Below the pieces are notes generated by a model. The model was not told the DNA's origin, made no database searches, and worked only from the letters and a program-made list of their open reading frames with translations. The translations under genes were made by a program, and so were the position numbers. Positions 24,191 through 33,780 of a DNA stretch of 64,000 nucleotides are shown here, in pieces (position 1 is the stretch's first letter; each line of letters starts with the position of its first letter). The stretch is from JAHECQ01 sp047638695 (GTDB lineage: Bacteria > Actinomycetota > Acidimicrobiia > Acidimicrobiales > SZUA-35). The stretch lies in contig JBLINY010000012.1 in NCBI GenBank assembly GCA_047638695.1, positions 1 through 64,000 of the forward strand, in the 5' to 3' direction.

Positions 24191-25279
24191 TCAGCGTGCG
24201 AGGTTGGCTACAACCGCTTCGGCCTCTGCCACAACGGCGGCCATGACTTCGGCAACCGGACGAACTGTTCGGGCGTAGCCAATGCCCTGTCCCGCCCCGG
24301 AGTGCAGCAGCGGCTCCACCCCATGTTCGTCGATGGCCCCGAGCAGATCGCCGACGAGTACGTCCTGATAGGGCATCTTCAGTGGGGTTGGCGCGTTCTC
24401 GGCCTCCCACTCGTCGCTCCAAGCGGAGCGGATCTGGCGGAAGGTCTTTCCGCTCTCGCTACGGGTGATGACGGTGTCGGCCGAGGTGGCATTCAGCAGC
24501 TTCTCGACTAATGCTGGCTGCATGTGGCCCGCGTGCTCGGTCGTCGTGAGCCAGATGGTGCCGGCCCATACGCCCTGAGCCCCCATGGCCAGGGCTGCAG
24601 CCATATGGCGTCCGGTGGCGACGCCGCCGGCGGCAAGCACAGGAATGTCGCCGCAGGCATCGACGATCTGCGGGACCAGGGAGAAGGTGCCGATGGTGCC
24701 GGTGTGCGCTCCTGCTTCGGCGCCCTGGGCCACGATGATGTCGACACCGGAGTTCACGGCCCGATGCACATGGCGGGGGCTTCCGATCAGCGCAGCGGTT
24801 GCCTTGCCCAACTCCTTGGCTTTCTCCACCGCTGGTCGCGGCGCACCAATACCGCACGCGAACAGGTCGACATCGCTGGCCATGACCGCTTCAAGTTGTT
24901 CGGACTCGATCTCGGCCGACCGGATGAAGCGAGTACGCATACCCGGTCCGCTTGGCTCGGGCACCTCGAATTTGTCGATGATGTTCTGAACGAACGCCTT
25001 GTGTTCGGCTGGCACGTGACGTTCGATGGCCTCGCGACTGTTGTGTTCGGGCATGCCATCGGGCAACACGAGATCTACGCCGAACGGCTTGTCACCGACA
25101 AGCCGTCTGATTTGGGCAAGCTCGTCGGCGATTTCGTGGGGGAACCGCCGGGTTGCGCCGTAGACGCCGAGCCCTCCGGCATTGGTTATGGCGGCAACGG
25201 TGCCGATGTCATGGGCGAAGCCGAACATCGGGTGTTCGATGCCGAACCGTCGGCACACGTCAGTGGTTAGTCGTCCCAT
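24191..25279 (-). CDS. Nitronate monooxygenase / 2-nitropropane dioxygenase-like FMN enzyme
   Basis: A 362-aa TIM-barrel flavoprotein. It opens with FGIEHPMFGFAHD, contains AQGAEAGAHTG (FMN phosphate and active-site His region) and VLAAGGVATGRHMAAALAMGAQGVWAGT. This is the 2-nitropropane dioxygenase/NMO family, which oxidises nitronates or acts as an enoyl reductase-like enzyme in some actinobacteria. The start ATG 25279 lies 38 bp after an acyl-CoA dehydrogenase on the same strand. A role in acyl-CoA or nitro-compound metabolism is inferred from the context. Confidence 0.87.
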   Translation of the reverse strand: MGRLTTDVCRRFGIEHPMFGFAHDIGTVAAITNAGGLGVYGATRRFPHEIADELAQIRRLVGDKPFGVDLVLPDGMPEHNSREAIERHVPAEHKAFVQNIIDKFEVPEPSGPGMRTRFIRSAEIESEQLEAVMASDVDLFACGIGAPRPAVEKAKELGKATAALIGSPRHVHRAVNSGVDIIVAQGAEAGAHTGTIGTFSLVPQIVDACGDIPVLAAGGVATGRHMAAALAMGAQGVWAGTIWLTTTEHAGHMQPALVEKLLNATSADTVITRSESGKTFRQIRSAWSDEWEAENAPTPLKMPYQDVLVGDLLGAIDEHGVEPLLHSGAGQGIGYARTVRPVAEVMAAVVAEAEAVVANLAR

Positions 25280-25317
25280 GTGGATGTCTCCAGTTTGAGC
25301 TTCATCTGAGTTCTAGA

Positions 25318-26520
25318 TCATCGCTCGGTGTGCCGCCGAAATTCGCGACGAGCAATGCCCATCAAGTGCACCTCATCGGGGCCGTCTGCGATCCGGAGCG
25401 AACGAAGCGAGGCGTACCAGTGAGCCAAAGGTGTGTCATCGGAGACGCCCGCTGCCCCGAACACCTGGATGGCGCGGTCCACGACGGTGGTGGCAGTTCG
25501 CATCACCTGCACCTTGATCAACGACATGTGCGGCGCTGCTGCTTTGTCACCCTGCTGGTCCATCAGCCACGCTGTTCTCAACGTGAGTAGTCGGGCGGCC
25601 TCGATCTCGATTCGGGCCTCTGCCACCCAGTCCATCACGTTGGCTCGGGTACTCACCGCAGCGCCGAATGTGGAACGGGTGGGAGCCCGCTCGCACATCA
25701 GACGCAGGGCCTCTTCGGCGATGCCGATGATGCGCATGCAATGCTGAACCCGGGCTGGGCCGAGTCGCGCCTGGCCGATGGCGAAACCGCCGCCGACCTG
25801 GCCCAGCACGCTGTCGTTCGGTACTCGCAGGTTCTCAAGGGTGAGTTCGACATGGCCATCGGGATCGAGATAGCCGAACTTAGGCAAGTTGCGAACAATG
25901 GTGAGGCCCTCGGCCTCGATCGGCACGATGAACTGGGTATGGCGGGTATGGGCCGACCCTTCGGGGTCGGTGCTGGCCACAGTCATGAGGTATGCGCACT
26001 GAGGATGCAGCACGCCGCTGATGTACCACTTGCGTCCGTTGAGCACCCAATGGTCACCATCGAGAGTTGCCGTTGAAGCAATGTTCGAAGCATCGCTGGA
26101 AGCGGTGTGCGGCTCGGTCATGGCGAAGGCCGACTTGATCTGGCCATCGAGTTGAGGTTCGAGCCAACGTTCCTTCTGAGTATCGCTTCCATAGATGATC
26201 ATGGCGTCGCCATTGATGTTCGAGGGCGCATCGCAATTGGTGGCCTCTTGGGCCAGCGGGTGGATACCCATCATTTCGGCCAGCGGTGCATAGTCGACAA
26301 AGGAAAGACCGGGCCCGTAATCCGGGTGACGAACACACAGGTTCCACAGCCCGGCGGCTCGGGCCGAAGCTTTCAACGCTTCGATGGTTGGTGGTTGCTG
26401 ATCCGGATGCCGCTTGCGCTCGACATCGGCGGTAGTCGCGGCGGGCACCACCTTGGTGGCAATAAAATCGGCAAGCTGCTCGCCCAGCTCGTTTGATCGG
26501 GATGACCGTTCGAAGTCCAT
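25318..26520 (-). CDS. Acyl-CoA dehydrogenase (ACAD10/11-like)
   Basis: A 400-aa acyl-CoA dehydrogenase of the ACAD10/11 type: HPLAQEATNCDAPSNINGDAM, the flavin region AMTEPHTASSDASNI, and the late IADGPDEVHLMGIARRE that replaces the usual GGTxEI. Mammalian ACAD11 relatives process 4-hydroxyacyl or long-chain acyl-CoAs. It lies 9 bp after the acyl-CoA dehydrogenase at 26530 and just before the nitronate monooxygenase, probably in one operon. Confidence 0.88.
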   Translation of the reverse strand: MDFERSSRSNELGEQLADFIATKVVPAATTADVERKRHPDQQPPTIEALKASARAAGLWNLCVRHPDYGPGLSFVDYAPLAEMMGIHPLAQEATNCDAPSNINGDAMIIYGSDTQKERWLEPQLDGQIKSAFAMTEPHTASSDASNIASTATLDGDHWVLNGRKWYISGVLHPQCAYLMTVASTDPEGSAHTRHTQFIVPIEAEGLTIVRNLPKFGYLDPDGHVELTLENLRVPNDSVLGQVGGGFAIGQARLGPARVQHCMRIIGIAEEALRLMCERAPTRSTFGAAVSTRANVMDWVAEARIEIEAARLLTLRTAWLMDQQGDKAAAPHMSLIKVQVMRTATTVVDRAIQVFGAAGVSDDTPLAHWYASLRSLRIADGPDEVHLMGIARREFRRHTER

Positions 26521-26529
26521 TTGAGCGTC

Positions 26530-27732
26530 CTAGTTCTTCAACAGATCGCGGTACGGCGTGTCTCGGTCTGGCCCCGGCTCGCTGGGGAGGCCGAGCGCTC
26601 GCTCGCCGAGCGTGTTGCGCTGAATCTCATCGGTCCCTCCGCCCAAGCTCATTCCTCGACAATTCAGCATGTGGTAGGCGAAGTAGTCGTCGTCAGCGTG
26701 CCGGTCGACCGACAGGTCGGGGTCCCAGGCTGGTGATGCCGGGAAAGCGAGCGCGGCGGCCAAGTCGGCGGCCGCCCGCCCCTGTTTGGTGCGCCAGAGC
26801 TTGCCGATCGACGGGTGTAAGTCACGGGCTCCGATCCAACCGACCACCTTTTCGCCCGAATGCAGACGGGCGAGCTGCTGGCGAACGATTGGGTCATGCG
26901 ACCGTCCGACTCGCTCGGCCAGCTCAATGAGCTGCGCTACCGGAATAGGTGACCGGCCTGCCTTTGAACGCTGGGTCGCCGAACCACTCATGGAGCCGGC
27001 TCCAGTCTGCAGGCGCTCGTGGCCCAGAAGGGCAACGGCTGTTGCCCAGCCGCCGTTGACCTCGCCGACCACCCAATCGCGGGGAATGCGAGCTTCGTCG
27101 ATGAAGATTTCGTTGAACTCGGCCTCGCCCGTCATCTGGACGAGCGGCCGGACGTCAACTCCCGGCTGTTCCATGGGCAGGATGAACATGGTGATGCCAC
27201 GGTGCTTGGGCAGGTCAGGGTCGGTACGGGCGAGAAGAATGGCGTACTGACTGTTCTGGGCACCCGAGGTCCAGACTTTCTGGCCGCTGACGATCCACTC
27301 GTCGCCATCGAGGTCGGCTTTCGTCGCCAGTGAGGCCAGATCGGAACCTGATCCGGGTTCGGAGTACATCTGGCACCAGATCTCGTCGCCTCGGAGACCG
27401 GCCTGCAGGAATCGCTGTTTCAATTCGTCGCTGCCGTGATCTCGAACGGTTGGCATAGCCATGCCAACTCCGATGCCGAATGCTGCGTCTTCGCGAGGTA
27501 TGCGGCCGCGGCTCAGGTCCTTGTAGAGCTGTTGATGTTCTGCCGGTAGTTCTCGCCCGCCATAGGCCACCGGGTAGTCAAGGGCAGCCAGACCACAGTC
27601 GTAGAGTGCGCTACGCCATGCTCGGGCCCGGCTCAGGGCGCCGGCCACGCCCTCGAGCGCATCGGGCAGAGTCTGGTCGAAGAATGATTCGACCTCTTGG
27701 CGAAATGCAGCAAGTGATGGCGCAGGCGTCAT
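26530..27732 (-). CDS. Acyl-CoA dehydrogenase (FadE17-like)
   Basis: A 400-aa acyl-CoA dehydrogenase with SEPGSGSDLASLATKA, GQKVWTSGAQNSQYAILLAR and the end GGGTDEIQRNTLGERALGL. It resembles the enzyme at 14323 more closely than its neighbour at 25318. It starts at ATG 27732, 13 bp after the TauD gene, and continues to the ACAD10/11-like gene. The pair of different dehydrogenases in one operon suggests sequential desaturation steps or a heteromeric enzyme, as seen in steroid side-chain degradation. That is inference. Confidence 0.88.
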   Translation of the reverse strand: MTPAPSLAAFRQEVESFFDQTLPDALEGVAGALSRARAWRSALYDCGLAALDYPVAYGGRELPAEHQQLYKDLSRGRIPREDAAFGIGVGMAMPTVRDHGSDELKQRFLQAGLRGDEIWCQMYSEPGSGSDLASLATKADLDGDEWIVSGQKVWTSGAQNSQYAILLARTDPDLPKHRGITMFILPMEQPGVDVRPLVQMTGEAEFNEIFIDEARIPRDWVVGEVNGGWATAVALLGHERLQTGAGSMSGSATQRSKAGRSPIPVAQLIELAERVGRSHDPIVRQQLARLHSGEKVVGWIGARDLHPSIGKLWRTKQGRAAADLAAALAFPASPAWDPDLSVDRHADDDYFAYHMLNCRGMSLGGGTDEIQRNTLGERALGLPSEPGPDRDTPYRDLLKN

Positions 27733-27745
27733 GAGCCGAATCTAC

Positions 27746-28591
27746 CTATACAGGACGGTCGCCGATCAGGGTGACCCGTTCGACCCGGCGGTTGTGGCCA
27801 CCGTGATCGGGCACGGCGTAGTGCTGAGTACATCGATTGTCCCACTGAGCAATGCTGTTCGGCCGCCAGCGAAAGCGGACCTGAACCTCGGGAATGGTCG
27901 ATTGTTCGAACAGGCGGTAGCGGAGCTCACGACTTTCGTCGGGCGTCATGCCATCGATGGTCAGCATGAAGTTCTGGGCCATGAACAGGCCTTTGCGGCC
28001 AGTCTCCGGGTGTGTCCGAACCAGCGGGTGCTTCTGGTCGGGAAACTCCTCGCGAGTTTCGGCTAGCTGCTCGGCCGTCTGCCCACGACCGAAAACCTTG
28101 GCGTAGGAGTGGATGGCGTAGAGCCCATCGATCTCTTCTTTGATCTTGTCCGGCAGAAGTTCGTATGCCAGTTCCATGTTGGCGAAACACGTGTCGCCGC
28201 CGTAGGCGGGAAAGACACGACCGAGCAGGATCGACCCCAATGGCGGGCACTCACGGAAGGTGACGTCGGTGTGCCATGACTCGGCCGCGACGAACGCATC
28301 GGGCTTCGAGTCGATGACCAGGATCTCGGGATGGCCGTCGACCTGTGGGCTGAACGGATGCACTTCGAGCTGGCCAAACGCACGGCCGTAGGTGAGATGT
28401 TGCTCGTGGGTGAGGTTCTGTTCGCGGAAGAACAGGACTTTGTGATCGAGCCACGCTTGCTTGAGTTCGGCAACGATCTCGTCGTCAAAGTCGCGCAGGT
28501 CTACGTTGGCGATCTCAGCACCGATCGAACCCGTGAGTGGTTCGACCTGGATCCGGTTGAAGTCCCTTATCGATGTTGCATCGACTCGCAT
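27746..28591 (-). CDS. TauD/TfdA-family Fe(II)/2-oxoglutarate dioxygenase
   Basis: A 281-aa dioxygenase with WHTDVTF (HxD), distal His in CTQHYAVPD and RRVERVTLIGD for 2-oxoglutarate. FPAYGGDTCFANM is typical of TauD. The start at 28591 has AAGGGG about 7 bases upstream and gives the usual length. A longer frame to 28621 lacks support. It heads the run TauD-ACAD-ACAD-NMO on the minus strand. It likely hydroxylates a sulfated, sulfonated or ether-type substrate before acyl-CoA oxidation. Confidence 0.87.
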   Translation of the reverse strand: MRVDATSIRDFNRIQVEPLTGSIGAEIANVDLRDFDDEIVAELKQAWLDHKVLFFREQNLTHEQHLTYGRAFGQLEVHPFSPQVDGHPEILVIDSKPDAFVAAESWHTDVTFRECPPLGSILLGRVFPAYGGDTCFANMELAYELLPDKIKEEIDGLYAIHSYAKVFGRGQTAEQLAETREEFPDQKHPLVRTHPETGRKGLFMAQNFMLTIDGMTPDESRELRYRLFEQSTIPEVQVRFRWRPNSIAQWDNRCTQHYAVPDHGGHNRRVERVTLIGDRPV

Positions 28592-28645
28592 GATGGTCCC
28601 CTTCAGACGTCGTGAGGGCAAGCGTAGGGGATGCCCTGGGATGCG

Positions 28646-29884
28646 TCAGGTGTCGGAGCCGTTGGTGGCCGGTCGCCGGGCCCACATCGCAAAGGCGAAA
28701 CCGGCAGCGCCGTAACCGGCGTACGCCACGGCGAGCGGAGTGACCGAACCGTCGATAGCTCGATCGACGAAGGTCGCCAGAAACGCACCGCCACCCATGC
28801 TGATGGTGCCAAGCACAGCCGACGCGGTGCCGGCGAGGTCACCCATAGGTTGCATCGCCTCGGCCATGAGCAGCGGATTGATGAGCGTGCGGAGGGCGTT
28901 GATAACCGTGAGGGCGGCGAACCAGCCAAGGAACGGCGGTACGCCGTCGCTGGCCCAGCACCACCATGCCAGGACGGCCGAGAACAGCAGGGTGACGGGC
29001 ATAACCCTGACGATCACTCGGTCGGCGCCGAGCGCCTTGACCCAGCGGCTGCCCATAAAAAGGAACAAGCCCATGACGAGACTCATGGCCGCGAAATAGT
29101 ACGCGAACTGATCACCGCGGTCGTAGACGTCGTCAAACAAGAGCTGGCTGCTGGCCAAGAAGGCGGCAAACCCACCGAAGTCGAACATGACGGCGATGGC
29201 GGAACCAATTGTTCGCCGAGTGGTGACAACGGCGACGATGGCACCTCGGGTACGAGCCAGGGTAAGAGGCCGGCGTCGCTCGACGGGAAGTGGTTCGGGC
29301 AGTCTTGTGAGCCACAGGGCAAGTGCGACCGTGAGCAACAGAGGCGCCGCTAGGACCAACCGCCATGATCCGAAGGTAAGTACGCCTTTGCCGAGCAGGG
29401 GCGCGATCGCTGGAACGACCATGAACACGGCCTGCACCAGGGACATGATGCGAGCGAGCTGGGTGCCCTCGTAAAGATCGCGGGCGATGGCCATCGACAG
29501 AGCGCGAGGTCCAGCCGCGCCGACCCCCCATACGAACCGGCTGAAGACGAGGATGCCAAAGGTTGGGGCCAAGGCCGAACCGAGGGCGCCGAGAGCGTAA
29601 AGGCCGAGGCCGGCGTAAAGCACGGGCTTACGCCCGAAGCGGTCGGTGAACGGGCCGTAGAACATCTGAGCGCTGGCCAACCCGAGAAAGTAGAGCGTGA
29701 CCGTGAGCGCCACCCGAGGCGAGTCAGGGGCCATCCCCAGGCCGGCTCGGATTTGGCCGAAAGCCGGCAGCGCCATGTCGATGCCGAGCGCAGTGGTGGC
29801 GCTGATGGCGGCGAGGATGCCGACGAGTTCCCGTTCGCTGGTGGAGCGCCGCGATGTGGCCGGACCTGCAGGAGGAAGGCTCAA
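28646..29884 (-). CDS. Bcr/CflA-type MFS efflux transporter
   Basis: A 412-aa MFS exporter: SATTALGIDMALPAFGQI in helix 1, YGPFTDRFGRKPVLYAG in the 2-3 loop and GPRALSMAIARD in helix 4, all characteristic of the Bcr/CflA drug-resistance group. I place the start at TTG 29884, which overlaps the ABC permease stop (TTGA). The upstream frame to 30121 reads through the permease gene and is not coding. It is translationally coupled to the ABC exporter, giving one operon with two efflux systems. Confidence 0.82.
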   Translation of the reverse strand: MSLPPAGPATSRRSTSERELVGILAAISATTALGIDMALPAFGQIRAGLGMAPDSPRVALTVTLYFLGLASAQMFYGPFTDRFGRKPVLYAGLGLYALGALGSALAPTFGILVFSRFVWGVGAAGPRALSMAIARDLYEGTQLARIMSLVQAVFMVVPAIAPLLGKGVLTFGSWRLVLAAPLLLTVALALWLTRLPEPLPVERRRPLTLARTRGAIVAVVTTRRTIGSAIAVMFDFGGFAAFLASSQLLFDDVYDRGDQFAYYFAAMSLVMGLFLFMGSRWVKALGADRVIVRVMPVTLLFSAVLAWWCWASDGVPPFLGWFAALTVINALRTLINPLLMAEAMQPMGDLAGTASAVLGTISMGGGAFLATFVDRAIDGSVTPLAVAYAGYGAAGFAFAMWARRPATNGSDT

Positions 29885-30735
29885 CGCGATGTTGTTTCGC
29901 GGAACTTTCGGAAACTGAGGAAGGCGAAGATGATGATGATCCCGAAGGACCAAAGAAACGCCTCGGTGATGGCGCCTTCGGCCGGGAGGCCGTTGTAGAG
30001 GGCCCGCCCGGCGTTGGTGACGCGAGTGAAGGGGTTGTTCTCGGCGACCGGCTGGAGCCAGCTGGGCATGGTGTCGGTGGGGACGAAGGCCGACGACACA
30101 AACGTGACCGGGAACATCCACAGGAAGCCGAGGGAGTTGGCGGCCTCAACCGACTTCACCGACAATCCGACCAGAGCTTGCACCCAGCTAAGGGCGAAGG
30201 CAAAGAGGAGAAACAGCACGGTGGCGACGAAGGCTTGCCAGAGTGTGCCTTCAAACCGGAAGCCGACGGCGAACGCGACCACGAGCATGATGATGAAGGT
30301 GAACGTGTTCTTCACGAGATCGGCGATGGTGCGGCCCAAAATCACAGCCGACTGTTGCATCGGCACGGACCGCAGGCGATCGACCAAACCCTTCGAGAGA
30401 TCTTCAGCCAGACCAATGCCGGTGGTGGCCGATCCGAAAACGACGGTCTGAGCCATGATGCCGGGCAACAGATACTGGTTGTAGTTGGCAAAGCCGGGAG
30501 CAACGATGGCGCCCCCGAAGACATAGACGAACAACAGCACGAACATGATCGGCTGGATCGTGGCGAACGCAATGAGTTCGGGGTTGCGGGGGACGACCCG
30601 AAGGTGGCGTTGGGCCTCGGTCCAGGCATCTCGTAGCAGCCATTGCGGACCGTTCGGTACGTCGGGGCGACGACTCATCGTCGCGGCAGCATCGGTGCCT
30701 TGAACGCCGTCGCTCCTCGCCTCTGCAGTGCTCAT
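29881..30735 (-). CDS. ABC-2 type export permease (DrrB-like)
   Basis: A 284-aa permease with about six hydrophobic helices and the ABC-2 layout (PIMFVLLFVYVFGGA early, SLGFLWMFPVTFVSSAFVPTD late), as in daunorubicin exporter DrrB. It follows the ATPase gene with an ATGA overlap and is followed by the MFS gene with a TTGA overlap. It would form the membrane part of a drug or natural-product exporter with the ATPase at 30732. Confidence 0.88.
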   Translation of the reverse strand: MSTAEARSDGVQGTDAAATMSRRPDVPNGPQWLLRDAWTEAQRHLRVVPRNPELIAFATIQPIMFVLLFVYVFGGAIVAPGFANYNQYLLPGIMAQTVVFGSATTGIGLAEDLSKGLVDRLRSVPMQQSAVILGRTIADLVKNTFTFIIMLVVAFAVGFRFEGTLWQAFVATVLFLLFAFALSWVQALVGLSVKSVEAANSLGFLWMFPVTFVSSAFVPTDTMPSWLQPVAENNPFTRVTNAGRALYNGLPAEGAITEAFLWSFGIIIIFAFLSFRKFRETTSR

Positions 30736-31697
30736 GAGGTGCTCTCGCTCTGGCTTTCGTCGGTGGCCTTCGAGCCAGTAAGGCTGAGAAAGACATCGTC
30801 GAGGCTTGGCCGTCGAAGCTCGACATCCACCACGTTGCAGAGCGCTCCATCGAGGGCTCGGATGGCCTCGGGCAACACACCGCCGCCGGCCGATATCGGC
30901 ACCAGGAGCTGCGGGGGAGTCTCAGTGGTCTCGATCTCGCCAGATGAGACTGGCTGAAGAGCCTCGGTCGCTCGGGCCAGGTTGGCAGCATCGGCGATGG
31001 TGACAACCAAGCGGTCGCCGCCGATGCGGTCCTTCAACTCATCAGCAGTGCCCTTGGCGATGACCTTGCCCCGGTCGATCACCAGAATCGAATCGGCCAA
31101 AGCTTCGGCCTCGTCCAGATACTGCGTCGTTAGAAAGGTGGTTGTGCCTTCCGAGCCGAGCTCTTCGATCAGCTCCCACATGGCCAGCCGGCTACGAGGA
31201 TCGAGGCCGGTGGTTGGTTCATCGAGGAACAACACCGAAGGGCGGGCGATCAGGCTCATGGCGATGTCGAGCCGCCGGCGCATGCCACCCGAATACTCGA
31301 TGACGACACGCTCGCCTGCGTCGAGCAGATCAAAGCGCTGGAGTAGCTCTTTGGCCCGGGCTCGCCCGTCGGTCTTCCGCATGTGGAACAGCTGGGCGAT
31401 GTACTCGAGGTTCTCTCGGCCCGTCAGCCGTTCTTCGACCGCCGCGTATTGGCCGGTGAGACCTATGCGAGCCCGCACTTTGTCAGGTTCCGCTGCCACG
31501 TCGATGCCATCGACGAGCGCTCGACCTTGATCGGGTTTGATCAGCGTCGTCAGCACTTTCACGGTGGTTGTTTTGCCTGCACCATTCGGGCCGAGCACGC
31601 CCAGCACGCTGCCCTGGGGCATCTCGAGGCTGAGTCCATCGAGCGCCCGTGTCTCGCCGTAGACCTTGTGGAGATCGATGGCCTCGACAGCAAGCAT
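30732..31697 (-). CDS. ABC transporter ATPase (DrrA-like)
   Basis: A 321-aa ATP-binding subunit: Walker A GPNGAGKTTT, Q-loop region GLTGQYAAVEE, signature YSGGMRRRLDIAM, Walker B VLFLDEPTTGLDP, and a C-terminal DrrA-type domain. It powers the DrrB-like permease encoded immediately downstream (ATGA overlap). The gene starts 9 bp after the alpha/beta-hydrolase gene, continuing the long minus-strand operon. Confidence 0.92.
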   Translation of the reverse strand: MLAVEAIDLHKVYGETRALDGLSLEMPQGSVLGVLGPNGAGKTTTVKVLTTLIKPDQGRALVDGIDVAAEPDKVRARIGLTGQYAAVEERLTGRENLEYIAQLFHMRKTDGRARAKELLQRFDLLDAGERVVIEYSGGMRRRLDIAMSLIARPSVLFLDEPTTGLDPRSRLAMWELIEELGSEGTTTFLTTQYLDEAEALADSILVIDRGKVIAKGTADELKDRIGGDRLVVTIADAANLARATEALQPVSSGEIETTETPPQLLVPISAGGGVLPEAIRALDGALCNVVDVELRRPSLDDVFLSLTGSKATDESQSESTS

Positions 31698-31706
31698 GGG
31701 GTGAAA

Positions 31707-32405
31707 CTAGCGGCCCAGGATCAGCTGCGCGACCTCTTTTGGATGACTGAACATCAAGAAGTGAGGTCCGTCGAGCTCGTGGTAGTCCCAGGTTGAGCTA
31801 GCGGCGCAGACATCGGCGTACTGCTGAAACCGAGAGGGCTTGTCCGCTGTGGCGAAGATGAAGGTTTTGGGCAGCTCATCGGGGAGTGAAACCTGCCAGT
31901 CGGCGCTGAGGCACGCAGCCGACTGAGGCATCACCCGGTCGTAGAACCAGCGGGCCCCTTCGTCGCTGCCGATTATTTCGGGCGCCGGGTCGTAGAGCTG
32001 GAACGGAACCATGCCTCCTTCGACGGAGCGGTTGGCAGGTTGCGGTGGTGTTTCGGCAACCGGGGCGTGGGCATCGAGGTACACCAAACCGGAAACGCGA
32101 TCGCTCAGCTGCTCCCACGCCTGGGTGATGACGCGGCCGCCGTAGCTGTGACCCACGAGCGTGACCTCGGTGAGGTCCAGGGTGTCGATGACACCGACGA
32201 CGTCTGCCACGTGATCGGCCAGCGTGACATGAGGGCCCGAAAGGTGGCGCTTGGCTCCGTGACCGGTGAGGGAAATGTTGTGCACCGGGCGACCGCTGGC
32301 CAGAAGATCGGCCATCACCGGCAGCCAGGACCACTCGCCAACCCATGCGCCGTGTACGAGCACGATCGCTCGCTGGCGTAGCTCGGCGGCTGGTGGGTAG
32401 CTCAT
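31707..32405 (-). CDS. Alpha/beta-hydrolase (EstA/methylesterase-like)
   Basis: A 232-aa small alpha/beta-hydrolase: VLVHGAWVGEWSW, nucleophile elbow GHSYGG, an Asp in the ATADKPSRF region and His in DGPHFLMFSHP. The size and the VHGAW motif match the plant methylesterase/hydroxynitrile-lyase-like group. The start at 32405 overlaps the FAD monooxygenase stop by ATGA, so the two are coupled. A longer frame to 32804 is antisense-frame sequence within the monooxygenase gene. It may act on the product of the monooxygenase. Confidence 0.85.
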   Translation of the reverse strand: MSYPPAAELRQRAIVLVHGAWVGEWSWLPVMADLLASGRPVHNISLTGHGAKRHLSGPHVTLADHVADVVGVIDTLDLTEVTLVGHSYGGRVITQAWEQLSDRVSGLVYLDAHAPVAETPPQPANRSVEGGMVPFQLYDPAPEIIGSDEGARWFYDRVMPQSAACLSADWQVSLPDELPKTFIFATADKPSRFQQYADVCAASSTWDYHELDGPHFLMFSHPKEVAQLILGR

Positions 32406-33679
32406 GTCGTGGGCTCGACGGCTGCGCTCGGTGCGATCGTCGGCGGTGCGTTGTTCAGCGTCTCCATGGCAAAACCAGCGGCTTGTTTGTAGCGGGCCAT
32501 GAAGTCCTCGATTTCGGCCGAAGGGATGACGTCTTCGATGTGGGTAAAGATGCCACCACACCTCTCGTCGACTACTCCGAGGATGCCGATCGGTCCGGCG
32601 CCTCGATTGCGCAGCACGAGCGCCGACAAGTCTTCGATCAGCTGGTCCTCGTAGCTCAGCAGCGCTGCTGGGCTGAGGCCATGCTCGACCATGGCCGCGC
32701 CGATCACCCGGGCATCGACAATGGCTTGGCTGGCGCCGTTCGAACCAACGGGATACATGACGTGGGCCGCATCTCCCATGAGAGCCACTCGGCCCTCTAC
32801 CCAATGATCAACGGGGTCACGGTCGACCATTGGATACTCGAACACCTCGCTCGAGCCTCTCACCATGGCCGGGACGTCAAGCCAGTCGAATATCCAATCT
32901 TCGAACTGCGGCATGAAGGTGTCGATCGAGACCTGCTTGTTCCAGTCGCTGGTCGGCCAGCCGCCGTCGGTGTCGAAGGTGAGTTCGGTGATCCAGTTGA
33001 TCGTGGCCAAACCGGTGTCTGGATCGGGCTGGCTGATTGGATAGCAGACGACTCGCTGGTCGAGATGCCCAGCGAGCACGAACGAAGCACCGGAACGGAT
33101 CGGCACGCCGGTTGACGTGCCACGCCACATGATGGCGCCACCCCACAGCGGCTCGCCTTCTGCGGGGTACATCTGACTACGAAGAGCCGAGTGCAAGCCG
33201 TCGGCCCCGATGAGGACGTCGCCCGACTCGCGGAACGTCTGGTCGTCGGCGGTCTCGATGATGGCGACTGCTTCGTCGCCGACATTTTCGAACCCGACAA
33301 CTCGATGGCCGGTCATGACCGAATCGGGCCCGAGGCGATCAAGCACGGCTTCGTAAAGCATCATCTGTAGTTGGCCCCGGTGAACGGAGTACTGCGGCCA
33401 CTTGTAGCCGGCTAGAACGCCTCGTGGCTCGGCCCAGACGTCGTTACCGCTACGCCCGACCAGGGCCCATTCCTTGGTCTCAACGCCGATGGTGTCGAGC
33501 TGGCCTTCGAATCCGAGGTCGTAGAGCTCGCGAACGGCGTTCGGCTGGAGGTTGATGCCGACACCGAGAGGTTTCAGCTCGCGGACCGACTCGAACACCT
33601 TGGCGGGGATCCCAAGTTGATGGCAAGTGAGTGCCATCGTCATTCCGCCGATGCCGCCACCGGCAATCAGTACCGTCAT
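32402..33679 (-). CDS. FAD-dependent monooxygenase (PhzS/salicylate hydroxylase-like)
   Basis: A 425-aa group A flavoprotein hydroxylase: N-terminal GGGIGGMTMAL dinucleotide motif, GADGLHSALR in the middle and GDAAHVMYPVGSNGASQAI near residue 300. It uses NAD(P)H and O2 to hydroxylate an aromatic substrate, most like 5-methylphenazine-1-carboxylate 1-monooxygenase. It is the first gene of an operon with a hydrolase, ABC exporter and MFS exporter, a set suited to modifying and expelling an aromatic compound. Confidence 0.88.
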   Translation of the reverse strand: MTVLIAGGGIGGMTMALTCHQLGIPAKVFESVRELKPLGVGINLQPNAVRELYDLGFEGQLDTIGVETKEWALVGRSGNDVWAEPRGVLAGYKWPQYSVHRGQLQMMLYEAVLDRLGPDSVMTGHRVVGFENVGDEAVAIIETADDQTFRESGDVLIGADGLHSALRSQMYPAEGEPLWGGAIMWRGTSTGVPIRSGASFVLAGHLDQRVVCYPISQPDPDTGLATINWITELTFDTDGGWPTSDWNKQVSIDTFMPQFEDWIFDWLDVPAMVRGSSEVFEYPMVDRDPVDHWVEGRVALMGDAAHVMYPVGSNGASQAIVDARVIGAAMVEHGLSPAALLSYEDQLIEDLSALVLRNRGAGPIGILGVVDERCGGIFTHIEDVIPSAEIEDFMARYKQAAGFAMETLNNAPPTIAPSAAVEPTT

Positions 33680-33780
33680 AGACGATCACCCTAGGGCCCC
33701 TCATTCGAGCAATCGCCCCACAGCACCGAGCTCGAGTCATCTGCCAGGATCCTTCCGGCGCGGCCAGCTAGCGTGCGCTC

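Noticed and set aside
29885..30121. N-terminal extension of the Bcr-like MFS frame
   Set aside because: The sequence is Arg/His/Pro-rich and lies inside the ABC permease gene. The TTG start overlapping the permease stop explains the operon better.
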